DNA of 12,469 bases from an uncultured Rhodospirillaceae bacterium (GTDB lineage: Bacteria; Pseudomonadota; Alphaproteobacteria; Thalassobaculales; Thalassobaculaceae): positions 1-12,469 of the forward strand of contig CALAHL010000848.1 in assembly GCA_937891725.1 (NCBI GenBank), read 5' to 3'. The first letter of the stretch is position 1, and each line of letters begins with the position of its first letter. The position numbers and the translations under genes were made by a program. This document shows, in pieces, positions 6,073 through 12,106 of the stretch. The notes beneath the pieces are model-generated. The model searched no databases, was not told where the DNA came from, and worked only from the letters and a program-made list of their open reading frames with translations.

Positions 6073-6801
6073 TTAGCCGCTCTGCAACGGACGTGCCAAA
6101 CGCTGCGCAACCTGTTTCTGGCGCTCGTTTTCCTGGTCCATCAAGCGTTTGACCGATTCATAAGTTCGGTGGATTTCGATCATCTCGGTCATCTCTACGA
6201 TCGGGTTCACGTTTGAGGTTTCGAGCGAGCCTTGAATGACCCGCGTGTCTTCGGCCGGCTGAGGGGGCTCGTCGCTGATGAACATGCTATCGCGAGACGC
6301 CTTCAGGTCTTCCGGATTCTGGAATTCGACCACGCCGAGGCGTCCGATTTCGACGTCGTCGTAGGTGATCGAACCGTCGCCCGCGATGTTCAGCGAAGTT
6401 CCGCCGCCCGGAACGACGATCGGTCTTGCTTGGTCGTCCAGGACAAGATTGCCCTGCTGGGTGACCAGACGGTTCTGATCGTCCAAGGCAAATGAGCCGT
6501 TGCGGGTGTATTTGACCGAGGCCCCGTCATCGACCTGGAAATAGCCTTGGCCCCGCAGCGCAACGTCCATCGAGTTGCCGGTAACCTTGAAGCCACCTTC
6601 CTGGAGATCCAAGGCGGTGCTGATGTCGATGACAAAAGCCAGTTTTTCGCCGTGCCGAATACGTTCGTTATAGGCCTGATTGATGTTGATCTGCCGCTTG
6701 AAGGCCGTGGTATCCATATTCGCGATGTTGTTCGCGACCACGCCGATTTCGCGCCGTAACTGGGCTTGCCGTGACAGACCGATATAAATCGGGTTTTCCA
6801 T
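6073..6801 (-). CDS. flgF: FlgF proximal rod protein
   Basis: A 242-aa axial protein of the rod, related to FlgG. Visible motifs are YIGLSRQAQLRREIGVVANN followed by IANMDTTAFKRQ (rod N-terminus), VTGNSMDVALRGQGYFQVDD and YTRNGSFALDDQNRLVTQQG (hook/rod basal domain), and the C-terminal SNVNPIVEMTEMIEIHRTYE helix. It is shorter than FlgG and has FlgF-type MENPIYIGLSRQ at the start instead of SLNIAATGM, which separates the two paralogues. It is the first gene of flgF-flgG-flgA-flgH. GGAG lies 8 nt before the ATG, and a sigma-54-type promoter is about 70 bp upstream. The C-terminus has about 25 extra charged residues, rich in Gln and Arg, beyond the usual rod helix. Confidence 0.95.
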   Translation of the reverse strand: MENPIYIGLSRQAQLRREIGVVANNIANMDTTAFKRQININQAYNERIRHGEKLAFVIDISTALDLQEGGFKVTGNSMDVALRGQGYFQVDDGASVKYTRNGSFALDDQNRLVTQQGNLVLDDQARPIVVPGGGTSLNIAGDGSITYDDVEIGRLGVVEFQNPEDLKASRDSMFISDEPPQPAEDTRVIQGSLETSNVNPIVEMTEMIEIHRTYESVKRLMDQENERQKQVAQRLARPLQSG

Positions 6802-6872
6802 CGTCTTGCTCCGTACCGTATGTCAGATGCCGCGTCGGTTGATCCGGCTGCGGTCCGCTTCGGATTGAGCTA

Positions 6873-6888
6873 TGCAGAGAGTGTGCCA
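6873..6888 (-). promoter_or_regulatory. Sigma-54 (RpoN) promoter for flgF-flgG-flgA-flgH
   Basis: On the minus strand the sequence reads TGGCAC-ACTCT-CTGCA, with exactly 10 bases between the invariant GG and GC and one mismatch to TGGCAC-N5-TTGCA. Transcription would start near 6861, about 60 nt before the flgF ATG. The target is a rod and L-ring operon, the class driven by sigma-54 and FlbD in Caulobacter. Confidence 0.8.
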
Positions 6889-7021
6889 AGTCCCATAGTC
6901 GTGGTGCGAGCGGCGCGTCCCGCCGTTCGCATATGTCCTGGAGCCCAGGTAGGATGTGCCTCGTTCGCGTCAAAATGTGCCGATAACGTAGATGTTTGAC
7001 TCAGATTGGCAGATCGCTTCC

Positions 7022-7059
7022 GATTCCTCGCTGAATCACCTATGATTCCAAGGTGATTC
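7022..7059. promoter_or_regulatory. Four GANTC sites at exact 11-bp spacing
   Basis: GATTC at 7022, GAATC at 7033, GATTC at 7044 and GATTC at 7055 each start 11 bp after the previous one; a further GACTC is at 6998. GANTC is the CcrM methylation target in alphaproteobacteria. A hand count finds only about 18 in the rest of the window apart from two near fliX, so five within 62 bp is a strong local cluster. Near-helical phasing puts all four sites on roughly the same face of the DNA. Confidence 0.7.
7033..7059. promoter_or_regulatory. Perfect 9-bp inverted repeat next to the fliL promoter
   Basis: GAATCACCT (7033-7041) and AGGTGATTC (7051-7059) are exact inverted repeats separated by 9 bp, which suits binding by a dimeric regulator. 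The right arm ends 7 bp before the predicted sigma-54 -24 element of fliL. The element is about 185 bp upstream of the predicted flgF start. It could therefore act as an enhancer for flgF and a modulator or repressor site for fliL. FlbD is an inferred candidate ligand. Confidence 0.6.
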
Positions 7060-7065
7060 GCTGAT

Positions 7066-7082
7066 CGGCACAGGGTTTGCTT
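7066..7082 (+). promoter_or_regulatory. Sigma-54 (RpoN) promoter for the fliL-fliM operon
   Basis: The plus strand reads CGGCAC-AGGGT-TTGCT, with GG and GC separated by exactly 10 bases and a full TTGC in the -12 block. The only core mismatch is C for T at the first base. Transcription would begin near 7092, leaving a leader of about 104 nt before fliL. Confidence 0.8.
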
Positions 7083-7120
7083 TATCGTGACGATCAAGGT
7101 CCGCCGTCATGGGGCGCGCG

Positions 7121-7157
7121 GAACCAAGCGTGCGGCGCTGTGTGAATGTCTTGGTTC
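7121..7157 (+). repeat. Inverted repeat in the fliL mRNA leader
   Basis: GAACCAAG (7121-7128) and CTTGGTTC (7150-7157) are perfect 8-bp inverted repeats with a 21-nt loop, inside the predicted fliL leader and 27 nt upstream of the Shine-Dalgarno. The stem could shape translation or stability of the operon mRNA. It matches no riboswitch class I recognise. Confidence 0.35.
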
Positions 7158-7195
7158 AACGACGATGTTCACCTAGCGCCTAAGAGGAGGCAACG

Positions 7196-7714
7196 ATGGC
7201 TGAGGAAGCCCTCGAAGACGGCTTTGAAGAAGGTGGAGAGCCGTCAACCAAGAAGGTGAGCGGCAAGCGTCTCATCATCGCGGCCGTAATTCTGCTTGTC
7301 TTGATTGGAGGTGGCGTCGGCGCTGCCTTGGTTCTCCTCGGCGGCGAAGAGCATCCGCCGGCGGAAGTCGTGGAAGGCGAAGCACCGCCGCCGCAACCGG
7401 TCGACACCCGTGCCTATTTCTTCGAAGTGCCGGACATGATCGTTAATCTCAACACCAATGGACGGAAATCGACGTTTCTGAAGATCAAGATCGCACTGGA
7501 ATTGCAAAGCGCCGGCGATGCCGATCGGATCGACGAGGTTCTGCCTCGGATCGTGGACAATTTTCAAATCTATCTCCGAGAGCTTCGGGTTGATGACCTG
7601 GATGGTTCGGCGGGGATGTACCGCCTGCGAGAGGAATTGCTGCGTCGCGTGAACCTCGCGGCACGGCCTGTGCAGGTGGAAGACGTGCTGTTCAAGGAAA
7701 TGCTCGTTCAATAA
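7196..7714 (+). CDS. fliL: FliL stator-associated flagellar protein
   Basis: A 172-aa single-pass inner-membrane protein. FliL surrounds or supports MotAB stator units and raises torque or stator stability. An acidic N-terminal cytoplasmic tail of about 24 residues ends in KKVSGKR. A transmembrane helix covers about residues 26-48, followed by a Pro/Glu-rich linker (51-70). The periplasmic FliL domain spans about 72-172, with FFEVPDMIVNLNTNGRKSTF, LKIKIALELQ and RIVDNFQIYLRELRVDDLDG. This is the expected strand, helix and conserved F..YLR pattern of the family. The ATG is preceded by GAGGAGG with 5-nt spacing, a strong site. It is the first gene of the plus-strand motor operon, transcribed from the sigma-54-type promoter upstream. 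The order fliL-fliM is usual. Confidence 0.95.
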   Translation: MAEEALEDGFEEGGEPSTKKVSGKRLIIAAVILLVLIGGGVGAALVLLGGEEHPPAEVVEGEAPPPQPVDTRAYFFEVPDMIVNLNTNGRKSTFLKIKIALELQSAGDADRIDEVLPRIVDNFQIYLRELRVDDLDGSAGMYRLREELLRRVNLAARPVQVEDVLFKEMLVQ

Positions 7715-7760
7715 CGGGCAGGACCGGCATCAATTCGGATTGGGCTGACGGGGATACGTC

Positions 7761-8789
7761 ATGGCGAGTGAAGAGGATCTTGCGGCTGAATGGGATGCCA
7801 TGGGCGATGGCGACGAAGAGGAAGATGTCGGCTCCGCCAGAGTCCTAAATCAGGACGAAATCGACAGCCTGCTCGGCTTTGACGAGGCGGGCGGCGGCGA
7901 AGCCGACACCTCCGGCATTCATGCGATCGTCAATTCGGCGCTGGTGTCCTACGAACGCCTGCCGATGCTGGAGGTCGTATTCGATCGTCTGGTCCGGATG
8001 ATGTCGACCAGCTTGCGGAACTTCACCTCCGACAACGTCGAAGTCTCGCTCGACAACATCACGTCGATCCGGTTCGGCGATTACCTAAACTCGATCCCGC
8101 TGCCGGCGATGCTTTCGGTCTTCAAGGCGGAGGAATGGGACAACTACGGCTTGCTGGTGGTGGACTCGGCCCTGATCTACTCGATCGTAGATGTGTTGCT
8201 GGGGGGACGGCGCGGAACGGCTGCGATGCGGATCGAAGGTCGGCCCTACACCACGATCGAACGCAATCTGGTTGAGCGCATGGTCAACGTCGTGCTGAGC
8301 GATCTGTCGGCGGCGTTCGACCCGTTGTCGCCCGTAACGTTCCGATTTGACCGGCTTGAGACAAATCCTCGGTTCGCGACGATCGCGCGCCCCGCCAATG
8401 CGGCGGTTCTGGCGCGCCTGCGGATCGACATGGAAGACCGCGGCGGCCGGCTCGAATTGATGCTGCCCTATGCGACGTTGGAGCCGGTACGCGAGCTTCT
8501 CCTGCAGATGTTCATGGGTGAGAAGTTCGGGCGAGACTCAATCTGGGAAACCCACTTGGCGAACGAGCTCTGGAACACGGATGTCGAACTTGAAGCGGTG
8601 CTGGACGAAATTGTCATGTCTCTGAACGAGGTGCTGAACCTCAAGCCGGGAAGCCGAATCTTGCTGAATTCCATGCCGAATTCGACAATTGATATGCGGT
8701 GCGGCAACGTCTCGCTGTTCGGCGGGAAAATGGGTCGGAAGAGCGGTAATATCGCGGTTCGCATCAGCCACCGCCTGCGCAAGATGTGA
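7761..8789 (+). CDS. fliM: FliM flagellar motor switch protein
   Basis: A 342-aa component of the cytoplasmic C-ring that binds phosphorylated CheY and switches rotation direction. The CheY-binding peptide LNQDEIDSLLGF is at residues 29-40, displaced from the extreme N-terminus by an acidic stretch of about 28 residues. The middle domain (about 50-245) contains SYERLPMLEVVFDRLVRMMS, the LLGGRRG loop near residue 150 and YTTIERNLVERMVNVVLSDL. The C-terminal SPOA (FliN-like) domain, about 262-340, contains VLDEIVMSLNEVLNLKPGSR and GKMGRKSGNIAVRI. All parts needed for a working switch protein are present. A GGGGAT site precedes the ATG. The other C-ring parts, FliG and FliN, are not in the window, as is common in alphaproteobacteria where they sit with fliF. 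Confidence 0.97.
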   Translation: MASEEDLAAEWDAMGDGDEEEDVGSARVLNQDEIDSLLGFDEAGGGEADTSGIHAIVNSALVSYERLPMLEVVFDRLVRMMSTSLRNFTSDNVEVSLDNITSIRFGDYLNSIPLPAMLSVFKAEEWDNYGLLVVDSALIYSIVDVLLGGRRGTAAMRIEGRPYTTIERNLVERMVNVVLSDLSAAFDPLSPVTFRFDRLETNPRFATIARPANAAVLARLRIDMEDRGGRLELMLPYATLEPVRELLLQMFMGEKFGRDSIWETHLANELWNTDVELEAVLDEIVMSLNEVLNLKPGSRILLNSMPNSTIDMRCGNVSLFGGKMGRKSGNIAVRISHRLRKM

Positions 8790-8799
8790 GGGCCAGGAC

Positions 8800-9294
8800 G
8801 TGATATCGCTTTCCCTCGGTCTGGATATTTTACTGGTCGTTCTGCTGCTGGTCACGATTATCTATGCTGTGCTGTTGAGCCGGCGGCTATCCGCCTTGCG
8901 ATCCGGCAAGGTGGATCTGGAAGGCTTCATCACGCGTATGAATGAGGCGAGCGCGCGGGCGGAGGCGAGTTTGAGCGGCATCAGGCAGGCCGCGACATCC
9001 GCCAAGGCCGAACTGGACCAGCCGGTGGCGAAGGCCCAGTCGTTGCGGGACGAATTGATGTTCCTGATCGATCGGGCGGACGCCGCGGGTGAGCGGTTGG
9101 CCAATGCCGGGTCCGCTGCGACACAACCTGCTCCAGAGGCGCGGCAAGCGTCGTCACGATCGGCACCACGTGGAATCGCGAAAGCACCGCCAACCCAGGC
9201 GCCACCGCATCGGAATGTCGGCGAAGACGAAACCGGCGCGCCAAGATCCAAGGCGGAACGGGATTTGATGAACGCCCTGAAGAATGCGAAATGA
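8800..9294 (+). CDS. DUF6468-type membrane protein of the motor operon
   Basis: A 164-aa protein with one N-terminal transmembrane helix (about residues 5-27) and basic residues straight after it. A coiled-coil-prone segment follows (about 38-102, with VDLEGFITRMNEASARAEAS), then a Pro/Ala-rich disordered stretch, and a short conserved-looking end, AERDLMNALKNAK. It fits the uncharacterised DUF6468 family, which I know as a regular neighbour of fliM in alphaproteobacteria. The GTG at 8800 is chosen because GAGGG lies 7 nt before it, it begins 11 bp after the fliM stop, and it gives the membrane segment at the N-terminus. The frame is open from 8689, but that part overlaps fliM. With its topology most of the protein probably faces the cytoplasm. 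No function is established; an accessory role at the switch or stator is inferred only from position. Confidence 0.75.
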   Translation: MISLSLGLDILLVVLLLVTIIYAVLLSRRLSALRSGKVDLEGFITRMNEASARAEASLSGIRQAATSAKAELDQPVAKAQSLRDELMFLIDRADAAGERLANAGSAATQPAPEARQASSRSAPRGIAKAPPTQAPPHRNVGEDETGAPRSKAERDLMNALKNAK

Positions 9295-9370
9295 AGAGGA
9301 TGCTGCCGATTATGCGTCGCATCGGTAAGACATATGAGATCAAGCCCCTACGATTGGGAGGCAGGCATCA

Positions 9371-10207
9371 ATGACTTATGATCGAACGGGCCGAAAGGCC
9401 GCGCCAAAACCCGATACGGACGCCGAGGCAACCGGCGGTGGTGGGGCCGCGACGCCGAATGCTGCACGGTTGACCCGTGGAGCTCCGGCGTCCGGGGGAC
9501 CACGACTTTCAGCCAGTGCTGCTCCGAAGGCTGCCGAGGTTCGAAACCGTGTAGCCACGCGAGATCGGATTTTCCGGCTGCGGGTTCTGCCGTTGACATT
9601 GCTGGTCGCGGTACTTGCTCTTGGCCTGAAAGTGGAAGTCCTGTGGGATCAGCGGAATGAAATCACCACGGCCCTGACGGTCGGGACACCGGCAATCGCA
9701 GCCGAAGGATCGTCGGAGGTGTTGCAGGCAGGATCCTCCGCACCGGTGCAAGTCGCTCAGGCGGCAAACGACGAGAAGGTCGATCCGTTCTCCCTCGGAA
9801 AATCCCAGATCGAGCTTTTGCAGGATCTTGCCAAGCGGCGGGAAGAACTTGAGGCCCGGGAACAGACCCTGATCCTGAGGGAAGGCCTGCTGGCGGCGGC
9901 CGAACATCGGATCGAAGGCAAGATCGAGGAACTCAAGACCGTGAAGGTCGAGATTGAAGCTTTGATCAAGGTCTATGACGAACAGGAAGAAAAAGAGATC
10001 GGTGAGTTGGTCTCTATCTACGAAAAAATGAAACCTAAAGATGCCGCAAGGATCTTCGATCAACTCGATATGGATGTGCTCCTGGATGTGCTTCAGCGCA
10101 TGAAGGCGTCCAAAACGGCGCCGGTACTCGCTGCGATGGATTCCAACCGGGCTCAGGAAATCACCGTTCGGATCGCCGAGCGTCGGCAGATGCCGACAAT
10201 CAACTAG
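9371..10207 (+). CDS. MotE-like flagellar protein
   Basis: A 278-aa protein. It has a low-complexity N-terminal region of about 65 residues (Ala/Gly/Pro/Thr), a membrane anchor at about 71-91, a linker, a coiled coil at about 145-205 rich in Glu, Lys and Leu, and a C-terminal MgtE-N-like helical domain at about 208-272. That domain has the motif IYEKMKPKDAARIFDQLDMD followed by VLQRMKASKTAPVLAAMD. This arrangement matches the MotE family. In Sinorhizobium meliloti, MotE is a periplasmic chaperone for the motility protein MotC. The long N-terminal tail is larger than that protein's signal and would make this a membrane-anchored form. The ATG at 9371 has GGGAGG 9 nt upstream and begins 76 bp after the previous gene. 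A role at the stator is supported by the two MotB-like genes downstream. Confidence 0.8.
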   Translation: MTYDRTGRKAAPKPDTDAEATGGGGAATPNAARLTRGAPASGGPRLSASAAPKAAEVRNRVATRDRIFRLRVLPLTLLVAVLALGLKVEVLWDQRNEITTALTVGTPAIAAEGSSEVLQAGSSAPVQVAQAANDEKVDPFSLGKSQIELLQDLAKRREELEAREQTLILREGLLAAAEHRIEGKIEELKTVKVEIEALIKVYDEQEEKEIGELVSIYEKMKPKDAARIFDQLDMDVLLDVLQRMKASKTAPVLAAMDSNRAQEITVRIAERRQMPTIN

Positions 10208-10253
10208 CTTGCCGCTGGCGCGGCGGAGGGAGCTATCCCCTTCGGGAGAGACG

Positions 10254-10661
10254 ATGACGAAAAGTGAGGCGGTTACGGTTTCCGAAGATCTGGATCTAGA
10301 GTTGGCGGCAACCGACAACGAGATCGGCGTCGCTTTCGACCGGATCGTTGATGCCACCACCCGTTTGATGGATATCGCAGTCGACCTCCCGGGCGAAGCT
10401 GCCGGTGCTGTGCATGAGGCGCTCGGCGAAATTCTAGAAGCGGCCGCCGCCCGCGACATAGCCGGCCAACGGTTGAGTAATGCTCGGAAAGCCGTTCGGT
10501 CGCTCTCGGGACCTGTTGAACTGCCGTCGGGACGGGATGACGATTGTCTTCTCAATGGACCGCAACGGGCTGGGGCAGCGCCCTCTCAGGACGCGATCGA
10601 CGCAATGTTCTCCGATGCGCTGGATCTTGACGATCCCGAGGACGAAACGGATTCGCGCTGA
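10254..10661 (+). CDS. Short CheZ-like CheY-phosphate phosphatase
   Basis: A 135-aa soluble, mostly helical protein. The region DNEIGVAFDRIVDATTRLMD and the following helix resemble the long helical hairpin of CheZ, here much shorter than the 214-aa E. coli protein. The segment AARDIAGQRL carries D68 and Q72 with the D-x3-Q spacing of the E. coli CheZ pair D143/Q147, where Gln is catalytic. The tail SQDAIDAMFSDAL (about 111-123) resembles the CheZ C-terminal peptide that captures CheY-phosphate, and also the EIDSLL motif of FliM. This supports a CheY-phosphate phosphatase of the remote CheZ-like group, with moderate certainty. The ATG at 10254 has GGGAG 5 nt before it; a TTG at 10209 is less likely. 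The stop overlaps the next start (TGATG), so it is translationally coupled to the MotB-like genes. Confidence 0.65.
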   Translation: MTKSEAVTVSEDLDLELAATDNEIGVAFDRIVDATTRLMDIAVDLPGEAAGAVHEALGEILEAAAARDIAGQRLSNARKAVRSLSGPVELPSGRDDDCLLNGPQRAGAAPSQDAIDAMFSDALDLDDPEDETDSR

Positions 10662-11338
10662 TGTCCACCCTGGCATCTCCCCCACCGAAGCCCCGCACGG
10701 ATGCGGACAAAGGCAACAGCCTGACCCTGTTCCTGAGCCTGTTCTTGCTGTTGTTGGCGTTCTTCATCCTCCTGAATTCCATGTCCACCCTTGAGGAAGG
10801 CCGCAGCACAGAGGTGATGGAAAGCGTCAAGGAAGCCTTTCCCAGCAGCGTCCGTGCGCAGATGAAGGATAGCTTTCTCTCCGAGGACCCGGGTCAGATG
10901 ATCGGGGAGGGCCTGCGCGCTCGACTTGGGACGGTCTTTCGAGAAACGCTGCCTTTGGTTGAGATCACGGCGGACCCGACTGGGAACCCCATGTATATCC
11001 GGGTGCCTGCGGAAGACATTTTTTCTCGGACAACCGGTCAGGTCACGCCAGCTGCTGAGGATCTCGCCCGACGTTTGACCCCGATCGTGGCGCAACCGCC
11101 GGCCGGAAGTGTGTTGTTCCTGGACATCGTATTCGGTCGAGATCTGTCGTTGGAGACCGCGCGGCAGACCTCTGTCCCTGATGCTGTGGTCTTTGCCGCG
11201 TCCAAAACGGTTGCACGGTTCGCGGAGATCGGTCTGCCAAACGACAGGATCAGCACCGGAGTGGAGCAGGGGGACCCCGATGCCGTCCGGTTCATCTTCC
11301 GGACGCGCGCCCTGCGTTCCGGTCCGGCAGGAGGCTGA
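10661..11338 (+). CDS. MotB-like protein lacking the ion-binding Asp
   Basis: A 225-aa MotB-related membrane protein. A short cytoplasmic tail (1-19) is followed by one transmembrane helix (about 20-40: LTLFLSLFLLLLAFFILLNS). The helix lines up with that of the next gene on the shared LAFF and SM-TLE motifs. At the position of the proton-binding Asp it has Ser (S26). A plug-like segment and a MotB-style start of the OmpA domain follow (YIRVPAEDIFSRTTGQVTP, about 112-130). The rest of that domain lacks the N..LS..RA and RRV motifs used for peptidoglycan binding, and its end is Gly/Arg-rich. It therefore probably cannot conduct ions or anchor normally by itself. It may pair with the downstream MotB or act as a regulator or scaffold. 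It starts by 1-nt overlap with the previous gene, and its 3' end contains the ribosome site of the next gene. Confidence 0.85.
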   Translation: MSTLASPPPKPRTDADKGNSLTLFLSLFLLLLAFFILLNSMSTLEEGRSTEVMESVKEAFPSSVRAQMKDSFLSEDPGQMIGEGLRARLGTVFRETLPLVEITADPTGNPMYIRVPAEDIFSRTTGQVTPAAEDLARRLTPIVAQPPAGSVLFLDIVFGRDLSLETARQTSVPDAVVFAASKTVARFAEIGLPNDRISTGVEQGDPDAVRFIFRTRALRSGPAGG

Positions 11339-11341
11339 GCT

Positions 11342-12106
11342 ATGCCTGTCTCCCGCCACGCTCCCGTCGAGGTGCACAGCCCGATCCTCGGTAAACGTGC
11401 TGGTCGCAAATATGGCGGCGGCGCGAGTTGGCTTGTGACCTTTGTGGACCTTGTGTCCCTGATGCTGGCGTTCTTCGTGCTCCGGTTCTCGATGACGACC
11501 CTGGAAACCCCGCGCTACGAGGAGGCTGCCAGTTCGATCAGCATCACTTTGGGGCGGGAGGTCTCGATCGTGGAACAGGGACCACCGATCAAGGATGGGG
11601 TCCAGACCGAAACCAATGGGCGCGGGTTTCGGTTGGGGTATCTGGAACCTGTGCTCCGCGCGAAATTGGAGCGGGACCCGGTGCTGCGGACCGCACGGCT
11701 GGAGCAACGCGGCGACGAGTTGGTGATCTCCCTTCCGTCGGATCTTTTGTTCGAGTTGGGGCGCGCCCGATTGACGCCTGATGCGGACGCGGCGGTCCGG
11801 GAACTCGCGACCGCGCTCTCCAATTTGCCGAACAAGGTGGATGTCGTGGGACATGCCGACCCGCAGCCGATTACCGGCGCAAATGTGCCCTATCCGAACA
11901 ATTGGGGATTGTCCTTGGCGCGGGCCGATGCGGTTGCGCGTGGTCTGATCATGGGTGGATACCCCTATGTGCCCGTTGTCGAGGGCCAGGGTGACAGTCG
12001 GTTCGCCGATACGGGGCTTACCCGCCCGGTTGAGGAGCGCTATGCCCTGGCGCGGCGGGTTGACGTGGTGATCCGTCCGGAACGTGCGCCGGAGCCCCGG
12101 CCATGA
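11342..12106 (+). CDS. motB: MotB-type stator protein with intact Asp and OmpA domain
   Basis: A 254-aa stator B-subunit. A cytoplasmic tail of about 29 residues precedes a transmembrane helix (about 30-50). This helix contains VDLVSLMLAFFVL, with D36 at exactly the distance from AFF seen for D32 of E. coli MotB, the ion-binding residue. A plug/linker region follows. The OmpA-type peptidoglycan-binding domain (about 130-245) has LPSDLLFELGRARLTPDADA, VVGHADPQP, NNWGLSLARADAVARGLIMG and the closing RRVDVVI motif. All parts for anchoring a stator to the wall are present. The symbol motB is given by family; orthology is less certain because no motA lies in the window and a second MotB-like gene is adjacent. 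AGGAGG is 7 nt before the ATG, just 3 bp after the previous stop. The stop overlaps the next start (ATGA). Confidence 0.88.
   Translation: MPVSRHAPVEVHSPILGKRAGRKYGGGASWLVTFVDLVSLMLAFFVLRFSMTTLETPRYEEAASSISITLGREVSIVEQGPPIKDGVQTETNGRGFRLGYLEPVLRAKLERDPVLRTARLEQRGDELVISLPSDLLFELGRARLTPDADAAVRELATALSNLPNKVDVVGHADPQPITGANVPYPNNWGLSLARADAVARGLIMGGYPYVPVVEGQGDSRFADTGLTRPVEERYALARRVDVVIRPERAPEPRP

Larger units (their letters stand above)
6802..7195. other. Divergent flgF/fliL control region (394 bp, no gene)
   Basis: No coding sequence with family support lies here. The region holds back-to-back sigma-54-type promoters, a phased set of GANTC sites with a perfect inverted repeat, a short CCTGG-AGC-CCAGG hairpin at 6937-6949, and an 8-bp inverted repeat in the fliL leader. 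GGCACA, the core of a sigma-54 -24 element, occurs four times (three on the minus strand, one on the plus strand), but only two copies have a GC at the correct distance. Confidence 0.8.

Noticed and set aside
7022..7059. The GATTC repeats as a small CRISPR or transposon end
   Set aside because: The repeat unit is only 5 bp with mixed orientation; there are no spacers, target duplication or transposase nearby.
9509..10555. A 348-codon open frame on the minus strand opposite the MotE-like and CheZ-like genes
   Set aside because: Same reason: a shadow of the plus-strand genes with low-complexity Ser/Arg/Phe content and no recognisable domain.
10586..11854. A 422-codon open frame on the minus strand opposite the MotB-like genes
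   Set aside because: It is antisense to two clearly recognisable MotB-family genes, shows no family motif, and is rich in residues typical of reversed GC-rich coding DNA.
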